This document shows positions 8,656 through 16,248 of a stretch of DNA of 19,812 bases, one piece after another. A model generated the notes under the pieces. The model had not been told where the DNA came from, made no database searches, and worked only from the letters and a program-made list of their open reading frames with translations. Every line of letters begins with the position of its first letter. Position 1 is the stretch's first letter. Source of the DNA: JANQRV01 sp964533785 (GTDB lineage Bacteria; Bacteroidota; Bacteroidia; Chitinophagales; Saprospiraceae); NCBI GenBank assembly GCA_964533785.1, contig CAZHNG010000096.1, positions 1 through 19,812 of the forward strand, in the 5' to 3' direction. The position numbers were made by a program, and so were the translations under genes.

Positions 8656-8970
8656 ATGGTAGATAAAGCAAATATTGAAAGAAAAATTATCCAACGGGTT
8701 AAGACCGTATATGACCCGGAAATACCGGTTGATATTTACGAATTAGGACTAATTTACGAAATCAACATCGATGATACGGGTAACGTAGGGGTGATCATGA
8801 CCCTTACATCTCCCATGTGCCCGGTTGCGGATTCTTTACCCATGGAGGTCCAGGAAAAGATCATGTCCATTGAAGAAGTCAAAGATGTAGATTTGAAAGT
8901 GGTCTTCGATCCTCCATGGAATAAGGATATGATGAGTGATGAAGCCAAACTGAACCTGGATATGTTTTAA
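8656..8970 (+). CDS. sufT: SufT-like MIP18/DUF59 iron-sulfur assembly protein
   Basis: A 104-residue protein of the MIP18/DUF59 (FeS assembly P, SufT/PaaD-like) family, thought to help mature or deliver Fe-S clusters. Seen in the sequence: the family signature YDPEIPVDIYELGLIY at about 19-34, LTSPMCPVADSL at 50-61 with the conserved Cys55, and a C-terminal VFDPPWNKDMMSDEAKLNL segment. It starts 4 bp after the sufE stop codon and is surely co-transcribed and probably translationally linked. It converges on the aminotransferase gene with a 66-bp gap that contains heptamer repeats. The exact biochemical role of SufT is less settled than that of SufE. Confidence 0.93.
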   Translation: MVDKANIERKIIQRVKTVYDPEIPVDIYELGLIYEINIDDTGNVGVIMTLTSPMCPVADSLPMEVQEKIMSIEEVKDVDLKVVFDPPWNKDMMSDEAKLNLDMF

Positions 8971-8984
8971 GTTAGTAAGACTGC

Positions 8985-9017
8985 AGATTCCAGGTGCTAG
9001 TGCCTAAAATCTGGCGT
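8985..9017. repeat. Degenerate ACGCTAG-family heptamers in a convergent gene junction, with hairpin potential
   Basis: A 7-bp register can be read through the short gap between the 3' ends of sufT and the aminotransferase gene: ATTCCAG at 8987, GTGCTAG at 8994, then weaker units; on the minus strand it begins with ACGCCAG (9017-9011). The ends CAGATT (8985-8990) and AATCTG (9008-9013) are complementary, so a 6-bp stem could form in RNA from either strand. It may act as a weak bidirectional terminator, but no good U-tract follows. Confidence 0.5.
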
Positions 9018-9036
9018 CTCACTTATTACTTATTAT

Positions 9037-10242
9037 CTAAATATTTTTGATAGCGGTTATTACCTCATCAATATCGTTTTTTGTGGTATAAGCGGAAATA
9101 CCGAGTCTGGTAACGCCCCCTTTTTCCAGTAACCCTAATACTTCGGTAGCGCGGATAGCGTAAAAGTGACCATCCCAGGCAAAGATATTTTGCGCTGCAA
9201 GGATTTTACAGACCTGAGCGGCAGTTTTTTCTTCGTGTACAAAAGCAAGGGTCGGGGCTCTTTCTTCCGTTAAAAACTCAGTGCCAATTATTTTCACCTT
9301 ACTGATTTCCTGTAGATTACCATAAAGATACTCCGCCATTTCCCGTTCGTGTTCGCTAATGCGGTTCATCCCCGTTCGGATCAGTTCCCGGTAGACGCTG
9401 CCATTACCAAAAGAAGCAATAAAGTCAATCGCAGCCCCAACGCCGGCAATGGCAGCATGATTAAGTGTACCGGTTTCAATAGAACCTGGTGCCTGTTGAT
9501 CCGCTGTACGTAAGCGATCAACGGGTAATCGATCCAACAAACCGGGTTTGGCATACAAAAGCCCGACGTGCGGACCGTAAAATTTATAAGCGGAACACAA
9601 TAAAAAATCACATCCCAGAGCTTCCACATCGATGAAAAAATGCGGAGCATAATGCACGGCATCCAACAACAACCAAGCTCCGTACTGATAAGTCAATTTT
9701 CTAACTAACCGGACATCATTTACCGTCCCTATGATATTGGAAGCATATCCCATGGCCACCAGTCGTGTACGCTCATTGATCTTGTCAGTAAAATCATTGT
9801 AGTCTAATTGCCCGGTAGGCAGCAACCGTATTTCCCTGACGACGATTCCCATTTCGCGCAGACTCAACCAGGGGCCGCGGTTGGCTTCGTGATCTAATTG
9901 GGTAATGAGTATTTCATCGCCAGGCTGCAAATGTCTCCCAATGGCATGGGCCAGGGAATAGTTAAGGGAGGTCATATTCTGACCGAAAGAAATGGACTTT
10001 GCACTACTGGCTCCCAAAAAATCTGCTACTTTCCGCCGGGTTTCATCCATGACCTCATCCGTCCTTTGTGAAAACAAGAAAGTCCCGTGTGTATTGGCAT
10101 TGGCCGTTACGTAATAGTTACTAATGGCATTAATTACTGACTTCGGCACCTGTGTTCCTGCGGGACCATCCATGAAAACAAATTCCTGGTCATTAAATTT
10201 TTGTTGCAGGCTGGGAAATTGTTGGCGAATAAGGTCATTCAT
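9037..10242 (-). CDS. Class V aminotransferase, cysteine desulfurase-like (VC1184-type) without the catalytic cysteine
   Basis: A 401-residue PLP enzyme of fold type I. The likely Schiff-base lysine is K220 in CSAYKFYGPHVG, with D194 and H197 (LLDAVHYAP) and H118 (LDHEAN) as cofactor-contacting residues, all in the SufS/NifS order. Where group II cysteine desulfurases carry GHHCA, this protein has GHFYA (residues 358-362), so the persulfide-forming cysteine is replaced by Tyr361. The C-terminal LGLLEKGGVTRLGISAY segment fits the subfamily often named cysteine desulfurase-like protein, VC1184 type. Its reaction is therefore unknown; desulfuration by the standard mechanism is unlikely. It starts 29 bp past the terminator of the proS-SDR operon, suggesting its own promoter, and converges on sufE-sufT. 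Confidence 0.88.
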   Translation of the reverse strand: MNDLIRQQFPSLQQKFNDQEFVFMDGPAGTQVPKSVINAISNYYVTANANTHGTFLFSQRTDEVMDETRRKVADFLGASSAKSISFGQNMTSLNYSLAHAIGRHLQPGDEILITQLDHEANRGPWLSLREMGIVVREIRLLPTGQLDYNDFTDKINERTRLVAMGYASNIIGTVNDVRLVRKLTYQYGAWLLLDAVHYAPHFFIDVEALGCDFLLCSAYKFYGPHVGLLYAKPGLLDRLPVDRLRTADQQAPGSIETGTLNHAAIAGVGAAIDFIASFGNGSVYRELIRTGMNRISEHEREMAEYLYGNLQEISKVKIIGTEFLTEERAPTLAFVHEEKTAAQVCKILAAQNIFAWDGHFYAIRATEVLGLLEKGGVTRLGISAYTTKNDIDEVITAIKNI

Positions 10243-10270
10243 ATTTTAATGATTTCGACATAAGTTTAAA

Positions 10271-10305
10271 AAGATGGGAAGCACTTTGAAAGTACTTCCC
10301 ATCTT
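10271..10305 (-). terminator. Intrinsic terminator of the proS-SDR operon
   Basis: AAGATGGGAAG (10271-10281) and CTTCCCATCTT (10295-10305) form a perfect 11-bp stem, which can extend inward with ACTTT/AAAGT around a one-base mismatch. Read on the minus strand, the stem is followed by a T-run (10271-10266 region, ..ATCTTTTTAAAC). It lies just 6 bp beyond the SDR stop codon, so it ends the proS-SDR transcript and separates it from the aminotransferase gene. Confidence 0.88.
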
Positions 10306-10311
10306 AAAAGA

Positions 10312-11031
10312 CTATCTTCTAGGCGGTTGCGTCGGTCGCACTTCCACTTTAGAGGGTAAAGTTCGCGGATGCATTTTCAACAAGTCGATCACAATTTGAC
10401 CGATATCTTCGGGTTGAATTTTCCAGGCATCTGCATCAGACGGTACATGATCATTGAAATAAGTAGAAACGGAACCCGGCATGATGGTAGAGACCTTTAT
10501 GCCATCGTACCGCAAGTCGAGCATAACGGCTTGTGAAAACCCTACTAATCCGAATTTACTGGCATTATAGGCCGCTCCGCGTGCGAAAAAGTTGGTTCCC
10601 GCCAAACTGGCAATGGTGATGATATATCCTTCTGAAGCTTTGAGCGCAGGTAAGCTGCTTTTCACACTGTTAAATACCCCAGTCAAATTTACGTCGATCG
10701 TTTCTTTCCACTGTTCGGCGGTCATTTCATCAATGGGGACAAAATGTCCTACCCCGGCGTTAGCGATCAATACATCCAACTTCCCCCAATTGGCCAATAC
10801 CTTTTCTACGCATTTTTCCTGAGCCGGAAGATCCACCACATTGGCCTCAATCCCCATTGCACTACCAGGCACCATTGCATTCAATTCTGCGGCGGCGGCG
10901 GCGGCCGCCGCCTGGCTACGGCTGGTTACGGCTACTTTCATTCCATCTTTCACCATGAACTCGGCAATTCCCAAACCAATACCTTTGCTTCCCCCGGTTA
11001 TGAGTGCCACTTTTCCTGTTAAATCTTGCAT
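10312..11031 (-). CDS. Short-chain dehydrogenase/reductase (classical SDR)
   Basis: A 239-residue NAD(P)H-dependent oxidoreductase of unknown substrate. The cofactor motif TGGSKGIG is at 12-19, NAG at 91-93, and the catalytic set Asn115, Ser142, Tyr155 and Lys159 (YNASK, 155-159) is complete, so it should be active. Ser38 and Arg39 in VTSRSQ after the second beta strand favour NADPH. Just after this comes an unusual run of eight alanines (41-48), encoded by a GC-only trinucleotide tract. It starts 14 bp downstream of proS and is followed at once by a strong terminator, so it is the second gene of a two-gene operon. Nothing in the context tells the substrate. Confidence 0.93.
   Translation of the reverse strand: MQDLTGKVALITGGSKGIGLGIAEFMVKDGMKVAVTSRSQAAAAAAAAELNAMVPGSAMGIEANVVDLPAQEKCVEKVLANWGKLDVLIANAGVGHFVPIDEMTAEQWKETIDVNLTGVFNSVKSSLPALKASEGYIITIASLAGTNFFARGAAYNASKFGLVGFSQAVMLDLRYDGIKVSTIMPGSVSTYFNDHVPSDADAWKIQPEDIGQIVIDLLKMHPRTLPSKVEVRPTQPPRR
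10889..10912. repeat. GC-only trinucleotide tract inside the SDR gene
   Basis: Five GCG units followed by three GCC units on the plus strand, encoding most of the eight-alanine run at residues 41-48 of the SDR. The tract is also self-complementary around GGCC, so it could form a hairpin. It stands out from the surrounding DNA and is prone to slippage in steps of one alanine without frameshift. Confidence 0.85.
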
Positions 11032-11045
11032 AACAATAGATATTT

Positions 11046-12512
11046 TTAATAAGCTTTTGCAAATACGACTCTTCTCTTTGAAGGTTTCCCGGTCAAGATA
11101 CAGGAGCCTTCTTCCTCTTCCGCATCATTAGGGATACAACGGATCGTTGCTTTCGTTAATTCTTTGATTTTCAGCTCAGTTTCTGTTGTTCCATCCCAAT
11201 GAGCTGATACAAATCCACCTTTTTCTTCAATAACTGCTTTAAAGTCGTCAAAATTATCAACGCTTGAAGTATGTTCAGTTCTGAAATCCAGGGCTTTTTG
11301 AAATAAATTTTCCTGGATATCTTTCAGTAATTGTTCGACGAAGTTTTCTATCCCTTCCAAAGGCTTGCTGAATTTCTCTTTCGTATCTCTTCGGGCTACT
11401 TCGATCTGTCCTTTTTCCAGATCGCGTTTACCCAATCCCAGTCTGACCGGTATACCTTTCAATTCGTGTTCGGCGAATTTAAATCCAGGCCGCTTTTTCT
11501 TATCCGTATCGTAGATCACACTGATCCCTTTAGCACGCAGCGCCTTCATAATTTTCTCCGATACTTCGTTCAGTTCCGTATTAGGTTTAGGAATAGGTAC
11601 GATCACCACTTGAGTGGGTGCCAATTTCGGAGGAAGCACCAGGCCGTCATCGTCGGAATGCGTCATGATCAATCCCCCCATTAAACGGGTTGAAACACCC
11701 CAGGAAGTGGCCCACACATATTCTTCTTTATTGTTTTCATTCAAGAACTTCACATCGAAAGCTTTGGCGAAGTTTTGCCCTAGAAAATGGGAGGTACCTG
11801 CCTGCAAGGCTTTACCATCCTGCATAAGTGCCTCTATGGTTAAAGTATCTTCGGCACCGGCAAACCTTTCGTTTGGTGTTTTTGCACCACGAATGACGGG
11901 CATGGCCATGTATTCCTCTGCGAAGGTCGCATAAACGCCCTGCATTTTCCTGGTTTCTTCAATCGCTTCTTCTTTAGTGGCATGAGCAGTGTGGCCTTCC
12001 TGCCAAAGAAATTCTGCTGTTCTCAAAAATAAGCGGGTACGCAACTCCCACCGCACTACATTGGCCCATTGATTGATCAATAAGGGCAGGTCACGGTAGG
12101 AATTGATCCAATCCCGGTAAGTATGCCAGATGATGGTTTCGGAGGTGGGCCGAACGATCAACTCTTCCTCTAGTTTTGCCGAAGGATCCACTACCACACC
12201 GCTGCCATCCGGAGCGTTCATCAGCCGGTGGTGAGTGACAACTGCACATTCTTTGGCAAAACCTTCTACGTGTTCTGCTTCTCTGCTCAAAAAGCTTTTG
12301 GGAATAAACAACGGGAAATAGGCATTGACATGACCGGTTTCTTTAAACATCCGGTCTATCTGGTCGCGCATATTCTCCCAGATCGCAAAACCATAAGGTT
12401 TAATGACCATACAGCCACGTACAGCAGAGTTATCAGCTAAACCTGCTTTTTTAACAATATCAATGTACCATTGAGAGTAATCTTCCGTCCTACTGGTGAT
12501 TTCTTTTGCCAT
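11046..12512 (-). CDS. proS: Prolyl-tRNA synthetase, archaeal/eukaryotic type (ProS type 3)
   Basis: A 488-residue class IIa aminoacyl-tRNA synthetase that charges tRNA-Pro. The length, the lack of the bacterial INS editing insertion between motifs 2 and 3, and the C-terminal extension ending in ..VFAKAY place it in the archaeal/eukaryotic-like form, which is common in Bacteroidota. Motif 2 is seen as RWELRTRLFLRTAEFLWQEG (about 154-173). The proline/adenylate site segments RPTSE (121-125) and GTSHFLGQNFAKAF (239-252) and motif 3 around LMGGLIMTHSDDDG (277-290) are present. The anticodon-binding domain begins near 300 (QVVIVPIPKP). The start is the first ATG (12512), giving MAKEITSR. It heads an operon with the SDR gene, 14 bp downstream. 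Confidence 0.97.
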   Translation of the reverse strand: MAKEITSRTEDYSQWYIDIVKKAGLADNSAVRGCMVIKPYGFAIWENMRDQIDRMFKETGHVNAYFPLFIPKSFLSREAEHVEGFAKECAVVTHHRLMNAPDGSGVVVDPSAKLEEELIVRPTSETIIWHTYRDWINSYRDLPLLINQWANVVRWELRTRLFLRTAEFLWQEGHTAHATKEEAIEETRKMQGVYATFAEEYMAMPVIRGAKTPNERFAGAEDTLTIEALMQDGKALQAGTSHFLGQNFAKAFDVKFLNENNKEEYVWATSWGVSTRLMGGLIMTHSDDDGLVLPPKLAPTQVVIVPIPKPNTELNEVSEKIMKALRAKGISVIYDTDKKKRPGFKFAEHELKGIPVRLGLGKRDLEKGQIEVARRDTKEKFSKPLEGIENFVEQLLKDIQENLFQKALDFRTEHTSSVDNFDDFKAVIEEKGGFVSAHWDGTTETELKIKELTKATIRCIPNDAEEEEGSCILTGKPSKRRVVFAKAY

Positions 12513-13268
12513 TTATTATACTGGTTAAGATTATTTGATATATAGTTCTTGTTAGAAACGCCAAGATTATATTTCCTTTGCGTTGCTTTACTCCACTTAG
12601 CCCGCGTAAATAAGGGATCGAAACCTCAAAGATTTTGCAGTGCCGCAGATTGAAAATTGATGCAGCCGCCTACGCACGCCATTGTATTCCCTTAAGTAAA
12701 ATCCATCCGCTCAATATAGGCAGACAGGGCTTTACTTAGAGATTAGAGGCGAAAAATCATTAACTTTCAATTCCCGAGTCATAAAAACCTGAGAGGATTT
12801 TCCTGTTTTTGACAGCCATTAAATGATCAGTATAACCAGACGCTAACTGTCAGAGATTAAGAGAATGGAGTGTGAACTAAACCTAACTTATAATTGTCTA
12901 ATCAGTGACTTTAATTTCATCTCCCAAGGCGTTAAATTCATTTTGGTAAATCTAACATCACAACGATGCCAATTTTTATGAATTTTACAAACTAAAATTT
13001 ATGTGCGGTTTCTTGAAAATCCGAATTTAAAATTTATAACTGGGTATTGAGATTGAAGAATAGGGTGTGAATAGGAAAAAGATATTTTAACGCTAAAAAA
13101 CAGTCGTTTATGTGACTTTAACAGTTTGTTAGACGTCAAAAATTCAAACTTTAACACTAAATTTTTCGGTTTAATACCAATTTAACATAAAAATTCGCTC
13201 AAAAGTAATAAATTCGGAACTGATAGCACGAAGAGAGCTAGTGTAATTACTTTAAAATATTCGCAATT
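12513..13268. other. 756 bp divergent intergenic region without a recognised gene
   Basis: Mostly AT-rich DNA between proS (minus) and the secreted low-complexity protein gene (plus). No tRNA, riboswitch or credible ORF was recognised on either strand. A less AT-rich stretch lies at about 12590-12690. An 8-bp inverted repeat, TAAGTAAA (12693-12700) and TTTACTTA (12731-12738), is separated by 30 bp. Degenerate heptamers of the ACGCTAG family occur at 12833-12853. No promoter with both -33 and -7 elements of the TTG/TAnnTTTG type was found for either flanking gene. The length leaves room for a small RNA or a long leader. Confidence 0.55.
12833..12853. repeat. Degenerate ACGCTAG-family heptamers
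   Basis: Three 7-bp units in register: TAACCAG (12833), ACGCTAA (12840) and CTGTCAG (12847). The middle unit differs from ACGCTAG by one base; the outer two are weak. Taken alone this would not be called; it is listed because the same unit recurs elsewhere. Confidence 0.35.
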
Positions 13269-14519
13269 ATGAAAAATAAGCATTTGATTTACTTTCTTTC
13301 ATTGGTTTTTGTCCTTGTCAGTGGGGGAAGTATAGTCGCTCAAACATACGACGACTTATACTACGATCCTGACGGTGATTCTGACTACACAGAAAGTTAC
13401 GCAGCAAGTACTGACTACGTAGAAGAATACGACTACGATGATTACGACAGTGATTATGATGACGAAGAATATGACTATTACTATACTTCACGTATTCGTC
13501 GTTTTCACCGTCCTTATTATGGGTTCAACTATTTCGACCCGATCTACGTAGATATGTTCTACTATGATCCATTTTTCACGCCCGGGGCTACGGTTTTGAT
13601 TTACGATAGATTCGATGCTTTTAGTCCATTCAGAGCGTGGAGACGTTTCAACAGGTGGAACCGTTTCAATCGTTGGGGCTTTGGATTCTACAATCCATAC
13701 CGTTTCTATGATCCGTTTTTTGGTAGTCCGTTCATTGGTCCTCGTTTTAACACCTTTGGTGGCGGATTCTATGGCGGCAACTTCTTTGGCGGAGGCTTCG
13801 GAGGTTTCGGAGGTGGTTTTGCTGGAGGAGGTTTCGGTTCAGCGCTGTATTGTCCACCTACTTTTGGAGGCGGATTTAATTACAACACCGTCAATAATGT
13901 TGTTGTAAACAATGGTACCAACGTGAACAACCGCGGTACATATAGTGGTACCCGTCGCAGAACTGCGGGATTAAACAGAAGTATTAACACTAACTCAAAT
14001 AATGTTACGCTTCGCAGTACTCGTCCTAGTTCTTCTGTCAACAGAAATACCAGCAGGGCTTCTACTATTACCAGAACAAGAGATGCCAATGTTACGAGAG
14101 AGCGCACTAGCCCCTCTACTATAACCAGGACTCGTGATTATTCAAGAAGTACGAGAACGGTTACGCCTTCTACAACAAGGTCAAGAGCTACACGCAGCAG
14201 TGACAATAGCATTTATACTCGCGAACGGGCACGTACGCAACCCAGAACTTACGATCGTTCCAGAACGGGCACGAGAACTACTTCTCCATCGAATATAACG
14301 AGAAGCAGGTCTAATACCTCTCGCAGTTACAGCAGTCCGAGCCGTACAAGATCTAACAGCAGTATAAACAGAACGAGAACTACTCGTCCTAGCTATACAC
14401 CTAGCCGTACGCGTAGCTATACGCCTTCGAGAAGCAGTGGAAGTTCGATCAATAGAAGTGCTCCTACGAGAACGAGAAGTAGTGGTAGCTCTTCTGTGAG
14501 AAGAAGAGGAAACAATTAA
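13269..14519 (+). CDS. Secreted low-complexity protein with acidic-Tyr, aromatic, Gly-Phe and Arg/Ser/Thr blocks; mature part lacks lysine
   Basis: A 416-residue protein that I do not recognise as a named family. Residues 1-25 are a signal peptide (MKNKH start, hydrophobic core, IVAQ end). The mature chain is made of blocks. Residues 27-70 hold 20 Asp/Glu and 12 Tyr with no basic residue. About 73-160 are rich in Phe, Tyr, Trp and Arg (FNRW twice). About 163-203 are Gly-Phe-rich (GGGF repeated). About 204-221 are Asn-rich. Residues 222-416 contain 44 Arg, many Ser/Thr and only 6 acidic residues, with a repeated STITRTRD. After residue 4 there is no lysine and there is a single Cys195. There is no T9SS sorting domain, lipobox or evident membrane span. 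The gene stands alone, followed by its own terminator. The pattern suggests an intrinsically disordered periplasmic or extracellular protein that could self-associate by charge and aromatic contacts; function unknown. Confidence 0.85.
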   Translation: MKNKHLIYFLSLVFVLVSGGSIVAQTYDDLYYDPDGDSDYTESYAASTDYVEEYDYDDYDSDYDDEEYDYYYTSRIRRFHRPYYGFNYFDPIYVDMFYYDPFFTPGATVLIYDRFDAFSPFRAWRRFNRWNRFNRWGFGFYNPYRFYDPFFGSPFIGPRFNTFGGGFYGGNFFGGGFGGFGGGFAGGGFGSALYCPPTFGGGFNYNTVNNVVVNNGTNVNNRGTYSGTRRRTAGLNRSINTNSNNVTLRSTRPSSSVNRNTSRASTITRTRDANVTRERTSPSTITRTRDYSRSTRTVTPSTTRSRATRSSDNSIYTRERARTQPRTYDRSRTGTRTTSPSNITRSRSNTSRSYSSPSRTRSNSSINRTRTTRPSYTPSRTRSYTPSRSSGSSINRSAPTRTRSSGSSSVRRRGNN

Positions 14520-14575
14520 AAATAACGTTACCTGCTAATAAATCAGCTTGATATAACTTTAATTGAGCTGAGCAC

Positions 14576-14616
14576 AAATGGGTGGAAACTGACATAATAG
14601 TCTCCACCCATTTTTT
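14576..14616 (+). terminator. Intrinsic terminator after the low-complexity protein gene
   Basis: AAATGGGTGGA (14576-14586) pairs perfectly with TCCACCCATTT (14603-14613) across a 16-nt loop and runs straight into a run of six T (14611-14616). It lies 57 bp past the stop codon and separates this gene from the outer-membrane protein gene downstream. Confidence 0.9.
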
Positions 14617-14703
14617 ATTTCCCTATTATTCAATATAATTGAGCTTAACATTCTATTTTTGAGCAGTTAGAAGATTTCCTGTCAGGTTTTAATTTCATTA
14701 GAA

Positions 14704-16176
14704 ATGCATATTCGATCAATAGCTTTAATAATTTCTTTTTTTGCCATCACTTCAGTTTGCGGGCAAACCTTTGAAGATGCGTTGCGATTCTCGCGATTTG
14801 ATGTATTAGGAACGGCCCGTACAGTAGGAGTCGGAGGTGGTTTAGGCGCATTGGGTACTGATTTTGCCGTAATGAGTATCAACCCGGCAAGTGTTGCCTT
14901 AACCCGGCGTGATGAAATTGTATTCTCACCAGGTATTTGGCTCCCATCAACCATTTCCAGTTTTTTAGACCAAACAAACCGGGAGAACAATGCCTTTTTT
15001 AACATCAACAACCTGGGAGTCGTATTTCACTCTACTCCCAGAGAATTCAATTGGTCCACTTTTAATTTTGCGATCGGTTTCAACCGGCTCGCTGATTTCA
15101 ACCGCGAATTTTACTGGGAAGGCGCTAACCGTGGATCGATCACCGATGATTTTCTGGCCATTGCTAATGGCAACGTTGGAGCTGATTTTTTTAATATTGA
15201 TCCTTTTGGAACTTATGTAGCCAATCAAGCTTTGGCCGTTTATCAGTTTGACGGGGAAAACTTTTACCGCACCGACTTTGAACAGGCTCCCAACGCACAG
15301 GTCAGAAAAAATCAACGGGTGAGGGAAACTGGTTCCATGAATGAGATCGTCTTTGGTTTTGGTGCTAATTTCAAGGAAAAAGTCATGTTTGGACTTAATA
15401 TCGGGGTTCCTGTTATTAATTTTGAGCAAAATAAGACCTACCAGGAAAATGACCCCAACGATGACATCCCGCAATTTGAGGAATTGGAATACAGAGAATC
15501 CCTTTCTACTACAGCAGCCGGCTTTAACGCTAAAATAGGGTTGATCTATAGGTTCAACCAAGCGTTTAGAGCTGGTCTGGCCGTACATACGCCCACCTTT
15601 TTCCGGCTAGATGATTCTTTTGATACTGAAATGGACTATTCGTACATCGAGGGCAATCAGATCTTCAGCGAAACGGGCTTTTCCCCGGAAGGTACCTTGG
15701 CTTACCGGCTGCAAACACCCTGGCGTTTCATTGGTAGCGCCGGCTATATCGTCGGCAAATACGGCTTTCTTACTGGTGAAGTCGAGTATGTGGATTACAG
15801 TAGTGCACAGTTTAGATACGACGGATTGCCCGAAGATGAGCGCATTGTCAATGATGAAATCGCTGCGGAATTACAATCTGCCATAAATATTCGTCTTGGT
15901 GGAGAAATTGCCGTCGAAAAATTCCGCATCCGTGGTGGCATTGGCCTGCTACAACCGCCGGAAGTAGAGGATACAGAAGGCTTCAATACTACTTTTAGTG
16001 TAGGATTAGGACTCAGAGAAAGAATATTCTACATCGATGCCGCTTACCGTCTGTTCGATAGTACGGAAGAAGAGTTTATCCCTATTATCGGCGATCCTAA
16101 TGCCCCTCCTATTGTAAGGGTTTTTAATGAAGACCGAAGAAGCCTCGTCGTTCTGACCCTGGGACTTCGGCTCTAA
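14704..16176 (+). CDS. Outer-membrane transport protein of the FadL/OmpP1/TodX type
   Basis: A 490-residue predicted beta-barrel of the outer membrane, related to long-chain fatty acid or hydrophobic-compound channels (FadL/OmpP1 family). Residues 1-20 are a signal peptide ending CGQ. The N-terminal region GTARTVGVGGGLGALGTDF followed by NPAS (60-63) is the typical Bacteroidota form of the family. The rest shows alternating amphipathic strands and ends in LTLGLRL, fitting a closing barrel strand. In Bacteroidota these are often labelled hemin receptors without evidence. The ATG at 14704 directly precedes the signal peptide. It lies behind a terminator, so it should have its own promoter, and converges with dapA. 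The true substrate is unknown. Confidence 0.85.
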   Translation: MHIRSIALIISFFAITSVCGQTFEDALRFSRFDVLGTARTVGVGGGLGALGTDFAVMSINPASVALTRRDEIVFSPGIWLPSTISSFLDQTNRENNAFFNINNLGVVFHSTPREFNWSTFNFAIGFNRLADFNREFYWEGANRGSITDDFLAIANGNVGADFFNIDPFGTYVANQALAVYQFDGENFYRTDFEQAPNAQVRKNQRVRETGSMNEIVFGFGANFKEKVMFGLNIGVPVINFEQNKTYQENDPNDDIPQFEELEYRESLSTTAAGFNAKIGLIYRFNQAFRAGLAVHTPTFFRLDDSFDTEMDYSYIEGNQIFSETGFSPEGTLAYRLQTPWRFIGSAGYIVGKYGFLTGEVEYVDYSSAQFRYDGLPEDERIVNDEIAAELQSAINIRLGGEIAVEKFRIRGGIGLLQPPEVEDTEGFNTTFSVGLGLRERIFYIDAAYRLFDSTEEEFIPIIGDPNAPPIVRVFNEDRRSLVVLTLGLRL

Positions 16177-16185
16177 ATGCCCCCC

Positions 16186-16248
16186 ATTGCTCATTGCTCA
16201 TTGTTCATTGCTCATTGCTCATTGCCCATTGCCCATTGCTCATCGCTC
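16186..16248. repeat. Heptanucleotide tandem repeat, (ATTGCTC)x9, overlapping the dapA stop codon
   Basis: Nine consecutive 7-bp units: ATTGCTC five times, ATTGCCC twice, and single ATTGTTC and ATCGCTC variants. The array begins 9 bp after the stop codon of the outer-membrane protein gene. It fills the whole convergent gap and extends into dapA, where the last unit and a half supply the stop codon and the last two codons (Glu-Arg). The unit is unrelated in sequence to ACGCTAG but has the same length. Confidence 0.95.

Noticed and set aside
13200..13207. Minus-strand TACTTTTG as a proS promoter
   Set aside because: It is nearly 700 bp from the proS start and has no -33 partner.
12513..13268. 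tRNA or riboswitch in the long gap
   Set aside because: No T-loop/acceptor pairing and no known riboswitch core were found by eye on either strand. An isolated CTGAGA-like string at about 12790 lacks the other TPP riboswitch elements.
14654..14661. TATTTTTG as a promoter -7 element for the outer-membrane protein gene
   Set aside because: Fits TAnnTTTG and is well placed about 43 bp before the ATG, but there is no TTG at the proper distance, and T-runs are common here.
14965..15588. Long minus-strand open frame (207 codons) opposite the outer-membrane protein gene
   Set aside because: Composition and lack of any recognisable domain mark it as an antisense shadow of a strong beta-barrel gene.
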